Shown here piece after piece: positions 34,701 through 44,246 of a DNA stretch of 56,894 nucleotides. Within the stretch, counting starts at the first letter, position 1. The number at the start of each line of letters is the position of its first letter. Source of the DNA: Enterococcus rivorum (GTDB lineage Bacteria; Bacillota; Bacilli; Lactobacillales; Enterococcaceae); assembly GCF_001742285.1 (NCBI RefSeq), contig NZ_MIEK01000017.1:1-56894 (forward strand), read 5' to 3'. Made by a program: the position numbers and the translations under genes. The notes under the pieces were generated by a model that had not been told where the DNA came from, did no database searches, and worked only from the letters and a program-made list of their open reading frames with translations.

Positions 34701-35963
34701 ATGATGACAACATATAGTGAAAAGGTATTACAAGCGATTCATGAAGAAAACTTAGCGGAAGCACAATTGATGTTAACTAAGGCATTGCACAATGATGATG
34801 AGGATATTCTAGCAGATTTAGGAGACGAATTATTGTCTTTAGGTTTTCTAGAAGAAGCACAACGCGTTTTTCAAGAGCTAGTTTCTCTTTTTCCAGAAGT
34901 CGATGGGTTAAATATTCCTTTAGCAGAAATTGCAATCGAAGATAATCGGATTGATGACGCGTTTGAGTATTTAGAAAAAATTAGTAAAGATAGTGATAGT
35001 TATGTGCAAGGGTTATTAGTAACTGCAGATTTGTATCAAGTACTGGGAATTCCCGAAGTTAGTGAGAGTAAATTAAAAGAGGCGCAACAATTGATGCCAG
35101 ATGAAACGTTAATTGTTTTTGCTTTAGGTGAGTTGTATTTTACAAATGGGCAGTTTAAAGAAGCAATTGAAGCTTACCAAGAGCTTTTGAATAAAGAAGT
35201 AACAACTATCTCTTCCGTGTCTATTAACGAGCGTTTAGGCAGCAGTTTAAGTATGTTAGGTGAATTTGAAGAGTCTATTCCTTATTATGAACATGCGTTG
35301 AGAGAAGGGCAAACAGATGACCGTCTGTTCCAGTTAGCATTTACCTACATTCAATTAGAGGATAACCAAAAAGCGATTATTTTGTTACAACAATTACGAA
35401 TGTTGAATCCTCACTATCATTCGCTATATCTTTTCTTAGCAGAAGCCTTGCAGGAGGAAGAAATGTTGACTGAAGCGAAAGAAGTTTTAGACGAGGGAAT
35501 CAAAGAAAATCCTTATCAAGTAGAATTGTATCAATTTGCTTCTGAAAATGCTTATCGACTTCATGACGTTCAAAGAGCAGAATCTTTGTTGATAGAAGCT
35601 TTGGCTTTAGAAGAGAAAAAAGATGAAACGTTATTAACCTTAAGTAATTTGTATTTAAATGAAGAGCGTTTTGAAGAGGTTATTGAGAGCCTTAAACAAA
35701 TGGAAGAAACAAGCCATCCCTATGCAGAATGGAATTTAGCTCATGCTAATAATGCGTTAGAGAACTTTGAGTTAGCTAAAAGCCATTACCAAAAAGCGGC
35801 TCAAGAATTATCTCATGAACCAGAATTTTTAAAAGAATATGGATTGTTTTTGAGAGAAGAAGGCGAGATAGATTCTTCAAGAGAGTTATTACAACAGTAT
35901 CTTCATTATGAACCAACAGACAGCGAAGTAATATCGTTTTTAGAAGATACAGACGAGAGATAG
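34701..35963 (+). CDS. Tetratricopeptide-repeat protein (YpiA-like)
   Basis: Cytoplasmic repeat protein of 420 aa made almost wholly of TPR-type helix pairs. Repeats are visible as [68 protein letters not shown] and [21 protein letters not shown] (each quoted by its core: [55 protein letters not shown]). Such proteins are protein-interaction scaffolds. It lies directly between the AroB-like gene and YpiB, the YpiA position of Bacillus. A second ATG at 34704 has better spacing. Confidence 0.85.
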   Translation: MMTTYSEKVLQAIHEENLAEAQLMLTKALHNDDEDILADLGDELLSLGFLEEAQRVFQELVSLFPEVDGLNIPLAEIAIEDNRIDDAFEYLEKISKDSDSYVQGLLVTADLYQVLGIPEVSESKLKEAQQLMPDETLIVFALGELYFTNGQFKEAIEAYQELLNKEVTTISSVSINERLGSSLSMLGEFEESIPYYEHALREGQTDDRLFQLAFTYIQLEDNQKAIILLQQLRMLNPHYHSLYLFLAEALQEEEMLTEAKEVLDEGIKENPYQVELYQFASENAYRLHDVQRAESLLIEALALEEKKDETLLTLSNLYLNEERFEEVIESLKQMEETSHPYAEWNLAHANNALENFELAKSHYQKAAQELSHEPEFLKEYGLFLREEGEIDSSRELLQQYLHYEPTDSEVISFLEDTDER

Positions 35964-35971
35964 GTGGAAAA

Positions 35972-36511
35972 ATGTTTATTGATGTTGCTGATAAAAAAGA
36001 ATTTTTAGTTTGGCTAGTTCACAATGTTTCATTTAGTCAAAGAGAGATTCTTTGGATTTTGAATTACTTGATTAATCATGAAGCCATTTTAAAAAATGTG
36101 CATTTTGTTGAACTGGCAGATAAAGCTACAAGGGGAATCAAAATTCATTCAGTTGAGATGGAACAAGAACCAATTATGCTCTATTTAGAAGGAAAACAAT
36201 TTAACGATACCGATCAAATATTTCATGAAATACGGATGAATTGGAAAAAACCATTATATTTGGAATGTATCTTTGAAGATGCTTGGCAAAATAGTCGTTA
36301 TATTGGTATTCTAGAGGATAATCCTTTCGCTAGTTGGAACGAGCAGATTGACGATGAGCTCTTCGAGAGTATCGATGATTATTTAGCTACACAAGAAAAG
36401 GAAGCTAAAATGAAGCTTCTTTATGAGCAGATTGATAGTTCTTTAGAAGACGGAAATATTGATGCATTCATAGGATTAACAGCTGAGTTAAATCGTTTGA
36501 AAACTTCTTAA
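35972..36511 (+). CDS. ypiB: YpiB family protein (UPF0302, IDEAL domain)
   Basis: Cytoplasmic protein of 179 aa. The UPF0302 domain ([23 protein letters not shown]-like [14 protein letters not shown]) fills most of it, and the C-terminus carries an IDEAL-type helix ([22 protein letters not shown], core [13 protein letters not shown]). Function is unknown in Bacillus. It begins eight bases after the TPR gene and shares its order with ypiA-ypiB in Bacillus. Confidence 0.87.
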   Translation: MFIDVADKKEFLVWLVHNVSFSQREILWILNYLINHEAILKNVHFVELADKATRGIKIHSVEMEQEPIMLYLEGKQFNDTDQIFHEIRMNWKKPLYLECIFEDAWQNSRYIGILEDNPFASWNEQIDDELFESIDDYLATQEKEAKMKLLYEQIDSSLEDGNIDAFIGLTAELNRLKTS

Positions 36512-36530
36512 TCTGGTCTATCTATTCTTT

Positions 36531-36570
36531 AAAAAGTTTGAGTTCAAAAATGGACTCAAACTTTTTATTT
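36531..36570. terminator. Bidirectional terminator
   Basis: AAAAAGTTTGAGT (36531-36543) pairs with ACTCAAACTTTTT (36554-36566) and is followed by ATTTT. It separates ypiB and the convergent yitT-like gene. Confidence 0.85.
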
Positions 36571-36572
36571 TC

Positions 36573-37463
36573 CTAATCTAGTATTTTTTTCTTTTTTAAT
36601 AAGGAAGTTTGGGGTTTTAAATAAGTAAAACCTTCACCGATTGCTTCATGAACGTTAATCACGGAAATAAATGCTCTAGGGTCTAATTCATGGACGATTC
36701 GCTTGACTTCCATAATTTCTCTAGGACTAATAACGGCATATACTATTTTTTTCTCTACTTGTGAATAACCTCCCGTACCATCAAGATAGGTAACACCCCG
36801 ACTTAACATCAGCATGATAACTTCGCCGATGTCTTCAGAACGATCGGAAACAATAAGAATTCCTTTGGCTGCGTATGCGCCATCTAAAACGGAATCAACC
36901 ACTCTGCTAAATACAAAAGAAACAATTAGTGTATACATCATTCTCTTTACATCTATATATGTTAAAGAAAGAACTAGAACGAGAACATCAAAAAGAAGGA
37001 TCGAGCGCCCCATACTGATACCAATCTTTTTTTCTAAAATCCGTGCAATAACATCTGTTCCACCTGTCGTTCCGCCCACACGATAGACAAAACCGCTACC
37101 GATGCCTCCCGCTAAACCAGCCAGTAGAGAAGCGATTAATAAGTCATTGTCTAAATTGATTTCTACAGGAAATAATTGCCAAATCCATAGAAAAAAAGAC
37201 AAGGAGAAAGTCCCTAAAATCGTATAATAAAAAGAGTGTTTTCCTAAAATTTTTCCACCAATGATAATTAAAGGAATGTTAATTAACAAAGTAGAATAAG
37301 CAGGATTAATATCAAAGAGCGCTCTTAAGATTAACGTGATACCAGTAACGCCACCCTCAGCTAAATTATTAGCAATGTTAAAAGTTACTAAACCAAAAGC
37401 GTATAAACAAGTTCCTAACAAAATAAAAATAACATCTTTTAAATAAAATTTCTTTTCTTCCAT
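36573..37463 (-). CDS. YitT family membrane protein
   Basis: Membrane protein of 296 aa with about five to six N-terminal transmembrane helices (YitT domain: GLVTFNIANNLAEGGVTGI, INPAYSTLLINIPLIIIG, VYRVGGTTGGTDVIA) and a C-terminal cytoplasmic DUF2179 domain (SRGVTYLDGTGGYSQVEK, VISPREIMEVKRIVHELD). It may be a transporter, but no substrate is established. The internal ATG at 37463 is chosen: MEEKKFYLKDV matches family N-termini, whereas the longer frame to 37523 adds 20 unrelated residues. Confidence 0.87.
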   Translation of the reverse strand: MEEKKFYLKDVIFILLGTCLYAFGLVTFNIANNLAEGGVTGITLILRALFDINPAYSTLLINIPLIIIGGKILGKHSFYYTILGTFSLSFFLWIWQLFPVEINLDNDLLIASLLAGLAGGIGSGFVYRVGGTTGGTDVIARILEKKIGISMGRSILLFDVLVLVLSLTYIDVKRMMYTLIVSFVFSRVVDSVLDGAYAAKGILIVSDRSEDIGEVIMLMLSRGVTYLDGTGGYSQVEKKIVYAVISPREIMEVKRIVHELDPRAFISVINVHEAIGEGFTYLKPQTSLLKKKKILD

Positions 37464-37579
37464 GCCCACACATCCTTTTTCAATACCCACTTTATCATTC
37501 AAAAGATAAATCGACAAGTGCAACCTTTAAAGATAGACAATATTTTGATAATATAAGAGAATAAGAAAGGGTGGGAAAA

Positions 37580-37927
37580 TTGAAAGAGGAAAAACAAACA
37601 TTACACTCTATGCAAAATCAAGTAGATCAATATATTCAACAATTTAAAACGGGTTACTTTTCACCTTTAGGCCAAATGGCTCGCTTAACGGAAGAAGTTG
37701 GAGAATTAGCTAGAGAGATTAATCATTACTATGGAGAGAAACCTAAAAAAAGTAATGAAGAACTTAAAACAGTAACAGAAGAACTAGGAGATGTTCTATT
37801 TGTGACGATTAGTATGGCAAACTCTCTTGGGATTGACTTAACAGAAGCGTTTCAAGCCACAATGGATAAGTTTAATCAACGAGACAAATATCGTTTTGAA
37901 AGAAAGGATGGGCAAATAAATGATTAG
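37580..37927 (+). CDS. MazG-like nucleotide pyrophosphohydrolase (YpjD)
   Basis: Single MazG-domain protein of 115 aa. Metal-binding Glu/Asp residues lie in [17 protein letters not shown] and [20 protein letters not shown] (EExxE and ExxD pattern). Family members hydrolyse (d)NTPs to monophosphate and pyrophosphate and clear damaged nucleotides. TTG 37580 has GGGTGG five to seven bases upstream. It overlaps dapB by eight bases; ypjD-dapB linkage is also found in Bacillus. Confidence 0.88.
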   Translation: MKEEKQTLHSMQNQVDQYIQQFKTGYFSPLGQMARLTEEVGELAREINHYYGEKPKKSNEELKTVTEELGDVLFVTISMANSLGIDLTEAFQATMDKFNQRDKYRFERKDGQIND

Positions 37928-38708
37928 AATTGTAGTAGCAGGATTTAAAGGAAAGATGGGAAGTACGGCTACAAAAATGGTTATTGAAAATGAAAATTTT
38001 GAATTAGTAGGTGTTTTAGATCCTTTTGCAAAAGAAGAGAATTTGAAAGAATTACCAGAATATCATGGAGTAGATGTTCCAGTTTTTAAAGACAAAAATG
38101 CTGTTTTGTCTGTTTCTCCAGAAGTTTGGATTGATTTTACCATTCCTAAAGTAACTTACGAAAATACGAAATTTGCGATTGAACACCATATTTCTCCCGT
38201 AGTTGGAACGACAGGACTGACTGAAGAACAATTAAAAGAACTAATTGATCGGTCTAAAGAGTTACAAGTGGGTGGACTAATTGCGCCTAATTTTGCAATT
38301 GGAGCAGTGTTAATGATGCAATTTGCTAAAAAAGCTGCTGAATATTTTCCAGATGTGGAAATTATTGAATTGCACCATGATAATAAATTAGATGCTCCAA
38401 GCGGAACTGGGCTTAAAACAGCAGAAATGATGGCAGAAGTTCGTAAACCTAAAAAACAAGGACATCCTGAAGAAGAAGAGCTAATTGCTGGCGCCCGTGG
38501 AGCAGATTTTGAGGGAATGAAAATTCATAGTGTTCGACTGCCAGGATTAATTGCCCATCAACAAGTTCAATTTGGTGGTGTAGGTGAAGGCTTAACAATT
38601 CGTCATGATTCCTATGATAGAAGCTCTTTCATGAGTGGCGTGGCTTTAGGTTGTGAAAAAGTAGTGGCAATCAAAGAACTTGTTTATGGGTTGGAAAATT
38701 TGTTATGA
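37920..38708 (+). CDS. dapB: 4-hydroxy-tetrahydrodipicolinate reductase
   Basis: NAD(P)H-dependent enzyme of 262 aa in diaminopimelate and lysine synthesis, supplying peptidoglycan precursors. Rossmann motif [16 protein letters not shown], the catalytic [17 protein letters not shown] (His-His, Lys and substrate-binding Ser-Gly-Thr) and [19 protein letters not shown] are present. Overlaps mazG and, by ATGA, the following cca gene. No other dap genes are nearby. Confidence 0.97.
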   Translation: MIRIVVAGFKGKMGSTATKMVIENENFELVGVLDPFAKEENLKELPEYHGVDVPVFKDKNAVLSVSPEVWIDFTIPKVTYENTKFAIEHHISPVVGTTGLTEEQLKELIDRSKELQVGGLIAPNFAIGAVLMMQFAKKAAEYFPDVEIIELHHDNKLDAPSGTGLKTAEMMAEVRKPKKQGHPEEEELIAGARGADFEGMKIHSVRLPGLIAHQQVQFGGVGEGLTIRHDSYDRSSFMSGVALGCEKVVAIKELVYGLENLL

Positions 38709-39910
38709 AGCTAAATAAGTTACCAAAAGAATTTATTCATGCAGCAACAGTAATTCGTGAAATTCAGGCAAATGGATATGAAGCTTACTTCGTAGGAGGC
38801 TGTGTTCGAGATATTTTTCTGGATAAGCCAATTCATGATGTGGATATTGCTACCAGTGCTTATCCAGAGGAAGTTAAACAAATTTTTAAACGAACAGTGG
38901 ATGTAGGGATTGAACATGGAACAGTCCTAGTCTTAGTAGATGATGAACAATATGAAATCACAACTTTCAGAACTGAATCGACTTATCAAGACTATCGTAG
39001 ACCAGATCAAGTGACGTTTGTACGCTCACTAGAAGAAGATTTAAAGAGAAGAGATTTTACAATAAATGCTTTAGCAATGAACGCAGATGCTGAAATCATT
39101 GACTTGTTTGACGGAATGGACGATATTCACAATCGAATTATTCGGGCAGTCGGTAATCCAGAAGAACGGTTTTATGAAGATGCTTTAAGGATGATGAGAG
39201 GTTTGCGTTTTGCTAGCCAATTAGATTTTTCCATTGAGAACAAAACGTTGGAAGCAATTGAGAAATTTCATTCACTGCTTGAAAAAATTTCAGTAGAACG
39301 AATAACAGTCGAATTTATTAAGTTATTGCTAGGAATGAACCGTAAGTCTGGGTTAATCCCTTTTGTAGAAACTAAATGCTATCAATATTGTCCGGGATTA
39401 AAAAAATACGGAGAATCGATTTTAAACTTTTCTGATTTACTGGAAAAACAAATTAATTCCGAAAGTCAGGCTTGGACGTTGTTCATACATTCGTTGAATC
39501 TTGAGAATTCTGAAATTCGATCATTTTTAAAAGAATGGAAACTTTCAAATCATAGGATGCAAAAAATTCAGCAGTTACATTATGGTTTGAATCAACGTTT
39601 GTTGGACACATGGAATTCTTTAGATCTCTATCAACTTGGATTGGAAAAAGCGTTATTAGTTGAAGAATTGTTGCCTTATTTTGGTCAAATCAATTCTAGT
39701 GAAGAGACGAAGACTCAATTTGAAGCACTGCCGATTTATGAAAGAAGTCAGTTAGCTGTAACAGGTAATGATTTGCTTGAGTATTTTGATAAAAAACCTG
39801 GCAAATGGGTTGGGGAATTGATTGAATATATTGAACGGTCAGTTCTTTATAGACAAGTTGAAAATAATAAAAAAACACTCTTAGTTTTTGCTGAAGAGAC
39901 GTTTTTTTAA
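38705..39910 (+). CDS. cca: CCA tRNA nucleotidyltransferase
   Basis: Enzyme of 401 aa that adds or repairs the 3-prime CCA of tRNAs without a nucleic-acid template. The class II polymerase-beta head has GGCVRD and the metal-binding DVDIAT; the [11 protein letters not shown] motif and [16 protein letters not shown] follow. The length fits the Gram-positive type without an HD domain. ATGA overlap with dapB gives a mazG-dapB-cca operon. Confidence 0.96.
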   Translation: MKLNKLPKEFIHAATVIREIQANGYEAYFVGGCVRDIFLDKPIHDVDIATSAYPEEVKQIFKRTVDVGIEHGTVLVLVDDEQYEITTFRTESTYQDYRRPDQVTFVRSLEEDLKRRDFTINALAMNADAEIIDLFDGMDDIHNRIIRAVGNPEERFYEDALRMMRGLRFASQLDFSIENKTLEAIEKFHSLLEKISVERITVEFIKLLLGMNRKSGLIPFVETKCYQYCPGLKKYGESILNFSDLLEKQINSESQAWTLFIHSLNLENSEIRSFLKEWKLSNHRMQKIQQLHYGLNQRLLDTWNSLDLYQLGLEKALLVEELLPYFGQINSSEETKTQFEALPIYERSQLAVTGNDLLEYFDKKPGKWVGELIEYIERSVLYRQVENNKKTLLVFAEETFF

Positions 39911-39923
39911 AGGAGTACTTAAG

Positions 39924-40295
39924 ATGGAAAAATACATTAAAACATTTATTGTAAGAGATTGTGATACCGCAAAAATAATGGGTTCTGGAGATTTAGAAGT
40001 TTTAGCTACCCCAGCTATGGTTGCAATGATAGAAAACACAGCAAAAGAAGCGATAAGCAGCGATTTAACTGAAAAAGAAAGCAGTGTCGGTTCATTTATT
40101 GAAACCAAGCATTTGAAACCATCAAAAGTTGGTGCTGAAATAACCGTTCAGGTGATCATTGACTCTCGTGAAGAAAAAAAGGTTAATTTTTCTTTCGAAG
40201 TTTTCGATGGGAACGACTTAATTGGAAATGGAAACCATCAACGAGTTGTTATTTTAACAGAACTATTTTTAAATAGAATGAACAATTTAACATAA
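39924..40295 (+). CDS. Hot-dog-fold thioesterase family protein
   Basis: Protein of 123 aa resembling the fluoroacetyl-CoA-specific thioesterase-like group: a helix AMVAMIENTAKEAI, then VGSFIETKHLKPSKVGAEI (conserved His and Gly), and strands VNFSFEVFDGNDLIGNGNHQRVVI quoted by its core FEVFDGNDLIGNG. It would hydrolyse an acyl-CoA thioester, substrate unknown. ATG 39924 follows AAAGGAG, 13 bases after cca, so it probably belongs to the same operon. Confidence 0.82.
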   Translation: MEKYIKTFIVRDCDTAKIMGSGDLEVLATPAMVAMIENTAKEAISSDLTEKESSVGSFIETKHLKPSKVGAEITVQVIIDSREEKKVNFSFEVFDGNDLIGNGNHQRVVILTELFLNRMNNLT

Positions 40296-40376
40296 CTGAA
40301 ACTAATTTTGTGACCTATGGATTAAGTTATGTTAAACTAAAGAAGTAGAAATTATTTTATGTAAGGAGAATTTACT

Positions 40377-40829
40377 ATGGCTAGAGAAATGACTGGTTTA
40401 AAGTTTTATTTTAGAAATGAGGAAACGTGGACTGTTAACCGACGTTTTATTGGAGACTTATGGATTAAACAAGTAACAACAAGTTTTGGTCGTATCCATG
40501 GAAGTGATTTTATGGAGATCCATCCTTGTGAAGCATTCAAAATTGAAATTTTCCACGAAGGAGATCATGTTCAAACTCATGATATTAACTTAGGTGGTCT
40601 TGAGCTAGGAATGTTTGCTCGTGCTTTAAAATATGAAGACATTGAACGTATGGAAATTTTATACAAAACAGGTACGCCAGATTTAGTGTACTTCCCATAT
40701 AAAGATAAAACTGATGAAGGATTAGATAACGCCTACCAATCAACAAAAGTAAGCGAAAAAACAAAAAGCTTATACATTGTGATTGATCCTAAACAAACTG
40801 TTGAGGAAGTCTATTCAACTGAATTTTAA
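40377..40829 (+). CDS. Unknown conserved-looking protein, 150 aa
   Basis: I do not recognise this family. It is a soluble, strand-rich protein with many aromatic and charged residues (LKFYFRNEETWTVNRRFIGD, FGRIHGSDFMEIHPCEAF, KIEIFHEGDHVQTHDIN) and a single Cys. ATG follows AAGGAG. A TATGTTAAACTAAAG -10-like sequence precedes it, and a short terminator follows, so it is likely a single-gene unit between the cca operon and the aro leader. No functional claim can be made. Confidence 0.75.
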   Translation: MAREMTGLKFYFRNEETWTVNRRFIGDLWIKQVTTSFGRIHGSDFMEIHPCEAFKIEIFHEGDHVQTHDINLGGLELGMFARALKYEDIERMEILYKTGTPDLVYFPYKDKTDEGLDNAYQSTKVSEKTKSLYIVIDPKQTVEEVYSTEF

Positions 40830-40844
40830 TTAAAAAACAACTTT

Positions 40845-40872
40845 GACCCAGATGTTTTGGGTCTCTTTTTTT
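40845..40872 (+). terminator. Short terminator before the aro leader
   Basis: GACCCA (40845-40850) pairs with TGGGTC (40858-40863), followed by TCTTTTTTTT. Confidence 0.65.
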
Positions 40873-40892
40873 TAAGTTTAAGAGAAAAAGTG

Positions 40893-40921
40893 TTGACACC
40901 GTTTTTTTTGAGAGGTATACT
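40893..40921 (+). promoter_or_regulatory. Promoter of the aromatic amino-acid operon
   Basis: TTGACA (40893-40898), a 17-base spacer and TATACT (40916-40921): a near-consensus sigma-A promoter placing transcription start near 40928, ahead of the leader peptide. Confidence 0.88.
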
Positions 40922-40960
40922 TAGTTCAATTCTTAAATATCAGTTATGGAGTGATTTATT

Positions 40961-41023
40961 ATGACAACGATGAAACAAAGTCAATCACAACTGAATAATT
41001 ATTACTTTAGCTATTTTAGATAA
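40961..41023 (+). CDS. Tyr/Phe-rich leader peptide of the aro operon
   Basis: Twenty-codon ORF with ATG at 40961, TGGAGTG seven bases upstream, and stop TAA at 41021. After a polar first half (three Gln) it ends NNYYFSYFR: three Tyr and two Phe in six consecutive codons (41000-41017). It lies directly behind a strong promoter and ahead of a long terminator, followed by the genes for the common aromatic pathway, tyrA and pheA. The arrangement is that of an attenuator leader peptide sensing charged tRNA-Tyr and tRNA-Phe. Confidence 0.85.
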   Translation: MTTMKQSQSQLNNYYFSYFR

Positions 41024-41198
41024 GTTTGTGTTCATAACATTATGGATGCAGACCTAAACGTTTGTATCTATGATGGCTAGGGGATTTTGGGACGACTTAC
41101 AGCCGCGTAGATGAAAAATCTATAGTGGCTTTTATTTTACACATTTTTTCTAGGTGTTCACTGTAGATTTTTTGAAAATTTACGTGAACACCTTTTTT
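41017..41198 (+). promoter_or_regulatory. Transcription attenuator: alternative hairpins and terminator before aroE
   Basis: Six segments alternate. Seg1 TAGATA (41017-41022, last leader codon and stop) can pair with seg2 TATCTA (41065-41070). Seg2 ATCTATG/GGCT (41066-41078) can pair with seg3 AGCC/CGTAGAT (41101-41112). Seg3 TAGAT can pair with seg4 ATCTA around GAAAA. Seg4 AAAAATCTATAGTG (41114-41127) pairs over 14 bp with seg5 CACTGTAGATTTTT (41159-41172). Seg5 with its flank (41152-41171) pairs with seg6 (41175-41193) as a 19-bp terminator with one bulge, followed by TTTTT. 1:2, 3:4, 5:6 gives termination; 2:3, 4:5 gives readthrough. Confidence 0.8.
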
Positions 41199-41228
41199 CT
41201 ATTAAAAAATAATAATGGAGGATTACAA

Positions 41229-42098
41229 ATGGAAAATAAGATTACAGGTCATACACGCCTGGCTGCGCTATTTGCAACGCCTATTCGCCACAGTGTTTCA
41301 CCAATGATTCACAATACAGCTTTCCAGACATTAGGTATCGATGCTGTTTATCTAGCTTTTGAAGTAGGAAATGGTGGACTAAGAGCAGCTGTTGAGTCTA
41401 TTAGGAATTTAGAAATGATGGGTGCCAACTTATCAATGCCTAATAAAATACAAGCAGTTGATTACATGGATGAATTAAGTGAGGCGGCACGTTTAATTGG
41501 GGCAATCAATACAATTACGAACGAAAATGGTAAATTAACAGGGCATAACACTGATGGAATTGGATTTATGAGAAGTTTAGAAGACATAGAAGTAACGCCT
41601 CTTGGAAAAAAAATGACAATTCTTGGTGCTGGCGGTGCCGGAACTGCAATTACTGTTCAAGCAGCTCTTGATGGTGTCGAAGAAATTGCAATCTTTAATC
41701 GTAAAGAACAATTTTTTCCAAAGCTTCAAGAAAAAATAGCTCGTATTGCTAAAAGTACTGGCTGCAAAATCAAGCTACATGATTTAGCAGATACCGAGCA
41801 GTTAGCTTTAGATGTTGCTGAAAGTGAAGTGTTATTAAACGCAACTGGAGTTGGTATGAAACCTCTAGAAAATCAAGCTCCTATTCAAAATTTTTCTATT
41901 ATTCGTCCGAATATGGCGGTTTGCGATGTCATCTATACACCGAGAGAGACAAAGTTTTTGAAAGAAGCTCGATTAAGAGGCGCAAAAACCAATAACGGAT
42001 TAGGCATGTTGCTTTATCAAGGGGCAGCCGCTTTTGAAAAATGGACGGGGCAAGAGATGCCAATAGATAAGATAAAACCAATCATTGAATCAATTTAA
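41229..42098 (+). CDS. aroE: Shikimate dehydrogenase
   Basis: NADPH-dependent enzyme of 289 aa that reduces 3-dehydroshikimate to shikimate. Substrate-binding TPIRHSVSPMIHN, GANLSMPNK (catalytic Lys), GHNTDGIGFM, the NADP loop GAGGAGTAI and NGLGMLLYQGA are present. ATG 41229 is chosen because TGGAGG lies seven bases upstream; the frame is open back through the terminator but that is not coding. First structural gene of the aro operon, 30 bases after the attenuator terminator. Confidence 0.96.
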   Translation: MENKITGHTRLAALFATPIRHSVSPMIHNTAFQTLGIDAVYLAFEVGNGGLRAAVESIRNLEMMGANLSMPNKIQAVDYMDELSEAARLIGAINTITNENGKLTGHNTDGIGFMRSLEDIEVTPLGKKMTILGAGGAGTAITVQAALDGVEEIAIFNRKEQFFPKLQEKIARIAKSTGCKIKLHDLADTEQLALDVAESEVLLNATGVGMKPLENQAPIQNFSIIRPNMAVCDVIYTPRETKFLKEARLRGAKTNNGLGMLLYQGAAAFEKWTGQEMPIDKIKPIIESI

Positions 42099-42131
42099 CT
42101 AAAAAAAAACTATAAATGGGAGAGAATTAAC

Positions 42132-43157
42132 ATGATCGTAATTATGAAATCAGAAGCAACGAAAGCACAAATTAAGTCAGTAATAGAACGTGTGAAAAAA
42201 GAAGGAATGGAAGTTCACTTAAGCGAAGGAAAAGAGCAAACAATTATTGGTTTAGTTGGAGATACAAGGAAATTACAAGATGTCGCCTTTACTAGTTATG
42301 AAGGAGTAGAAAATGCGGTAAGAATTTCTTTAACATACAAACTGACAAGCCGAGAATTCCATCCAGAAAATACAGTTGTAGATGTTGATGGGGTGAAAAT
42401 TGGAGATGGAAGTTTAACAACAATGGCAGGACCTTGTTCAATCGAAGGCTTAGAGCAAATTAGAGAATGTGCTAGAATTGCGAAAGCTGGCGGTGCAAGT
42501 ATTTTAAGAGGTGGTGCATTCAAGCCAAGAACATCTCCATACGCTTTCCAAGGATTAGAAGAAGAAGGTCTTAAGTACATTCGTCAAGCTGCTGACGAGC
42601 TTGATATGAAAGTAATTACTGAGGTGATGGATGAAGCCCATATTGACATGGTAGCTGAATATAGTGATATCCTGCAAATTGGTGCTAGAAACATGCAAAA
42701 TTTCAAGTTATTGGAAGCTGTGGGTAAAACAGGTAAACCTATTGGCTTAAAACGTGGGATTTCTGGTACAATTGATGAGTGGTTAAATGCAGCTGAATAC
42801 ATTGCTGCTCAAGGAAACTTTAATGTAATCTTTATCGAAAGAGGGATCCGTACTTACGAAACAGCAACTAGAAATACACTTGATTTAAGTGCTGTTCCTC
42901 TAATTAAAAAATTGAGTCATTTTCCAATTATTGTAGACCCTAGTCACGGCGTTGGAATCTGGGATTTAGTTCCGCCAATGGCAAGAGCTGGTGTCGCTTC
43001 AGGCGCAGATGGCTTGATTGTAGAGATTCACCCAGATCCAATTAATGCTTGGTCAGATGGTCCTCAATCATTAAATGAAAAAACATACTTGAGAATGATG
43101 CAAGAAGTTAAAATTGTTGAAAAAGCGATGCAAGAAATTAGCAAATTAGATAAATAA
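42132..43157 (+). CDS. aroF: 3-deoxy-7-phosphoheptulonate synthase (DAHP synthase, type I-beta)
   Basis: First enzyme of the shikimate pathway, 341 aa, condensing phosphoenolpyruvate and erythrose-4-phosphate. The N-terminal about 75 residues form a ferredoxin-like regulatory domain as in Thermotoga DAHP synthase, not a chorismate mutase. The barrel shows TMAGPCSIEG, RGGAFKPRTSPYAFQG, IGARNMQNF, LKRGIS and VDPSHGVG. The regulatory domain suggests feedback control by Tyr or Phe. RBS GGGAGAG. Confidence 0.95.
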   Translation: MIVIMKSEATKAQIKSVIERVKKEGMEVHLSEGKEQTIIGLVGDTRKLQDVAFTSYEGVENAVRISLTYKLTSREFHPENTVVDVDGVKIGDGSLTTMAGPCSIEGLEQIRECARIAKAGGASILRGGAFKPRTSPYAFQGLEEEGLKYIRQAADELDMKVITEVMDEAHIDMVAEYSDILQIGARNMQNFKLLEAVGKTGKPIGLKRGISGTIDEWLNAAEYIAAQGNFNVIFIERGIRTYETATRNTLDLSAVPLIKKLSHFPIIVDPSHGVGIWDLVPPMARAGVASGADGLIVEIHPDPINAWSDGPQSLNEKTYLRMMQEVKIVEKAMQEISKLDK

Positions 43158-43173
43158 ATAGGAGTTGAAAAAA

Positions 43174-44235
43174 ATGAAGCTCACAGTGACTTTACCTAAC
43201 CATTCCTATGATTTGACAATCGAAAAAGGATTGCTTTCGTCAATTGGTGAATGGGCGGAAACTTTATGGAATCCTCAAAAAATAGTCGTAATTACAGATA
43301 AAAATGTTGAAAAACTTTATGGTGAAAAAGTATTGGAGAGTTTAAACGCTTCACATTTTGAAGCGACTCTGATTGCCGTTGAGCCTGGTGAACAAAGCAA
43401 AAGTCTAATGGTAGCTGCAACACTTTATGATTATTTAGCAGAGCAAGGTTTAACTAGAAGTGATGGAGTTATTGCATTAGGTGGGGGCGTTGTTGGAGAT
43501 TTAGCTGGATTTGTTGCTTCGACGTATATGCGTGGACTCCATTTTTTACAAGTTCCGACGACCCTTTTAGCACAAGTAGATAGTAGTATTGGTGGGAAAA
43601 CAGCGGTCAATACTAGTAAAGCGAAAAACTTAGTTGGAACGTTTGCTCAACCGGATGGCGTTTTGATCGATCCCCTAACGTTAAATACTCTTGAAAAAAG
43701 AAGAGTTCGTGAAGGAATCGCAGAAATTATTAAATCGGCAGCTATAGCAGATAAGCAACTTTGGAATAGACTTGAAGAGTTAGCGAATGAAAAAGATTTA
43801 CTCACTCATTCGGAAGACATTATTGCCGCTTGCTGCAGAATTAAGCGAAAAGTAGTAGAAGAAGATGAATTGGATAACGGTGTCCGGTTATTGCTAAACT
43901 TTGGTCATACGATTGGACATGCTTTAGAAAATACTGCTGGCTATGGGGTGTTGACCCATGGTGAAGGTGTGGCACTAGGAATGAGTAAAATCAACCAAGT
44001 AGCAGAAGAAAAAGGACAAACTAAATCAGGAACAACAGAAGAATTAAATCAAATGATTCAAAAGTTTAATTTGCCAATTACAACCGATCATTGGAAAGAA
44101 GATGAAATTTTTGAAGCATTAACACATGATAAAAAAACTAGAGGTGGAAACATTAACATTATTTTGTTGGAAGAAATAGGAACAGCAAAAATTGTTAAAA
44201 TTCCTATTGAAGAAATGAAAGAATACATTAATTAG
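43174..44235 (+). CDS. aroB: 3-dehydroquinate synthase
   Basis: NAD- and metal-dependent enzyme of 353 aa making 3-dehydroquinate. [49 protein letters not shown], the metal ligands in [10 protein letters not shown] and [10 protein letters not shown], and DKKTRGG are intact, in contrast to the degenerate relative at 33654. ATG 43174 has GGAG nine bases upstream; an in-frame TTG at 43165 would overlap that site. Seventeen bases after aroF. Confidence 0.97.
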   Translation: MKLTVTLPNHSYDLTIEKGLLSSIGEWAETLWNPQKIVVITDKNVEKLYGEKVLESLNASHFEATLIAVEPGEQSKSLMVAATLYDYLAEQGLTRSDGVIALGGGVVGDLAGFVASTYMRGLHFLQVPTTLLAQVDSSIGGKTAVNTSKAKNLVGTFAQPDGVLIDPLTLNTLEKRRVREGIAEIIKSAAIADKQLWNRLEELANEKDLLTHSEDIIAACCRIKRKVVEEDELDNGVRLLLNFGHTIGHALENTAGYGVLTHGEGVALGMSKINQVAEEKGQTKSGTTEELNQMIQKFNLPITTDHWKEDEIFEALTHDKKTRGGNINIILLEEIGTAKIVKIPIEEMKEYIN

Positions 44236-44246
44236 GAGGGGATTTT

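Noticed and set aside
40961-41200. T-box riboswitch before aroE
   Set aside because: No AGGGTGGNACCGCG core is present; the leader ORF with Tyr/Phe codons and alternative hairpins explains the region better.
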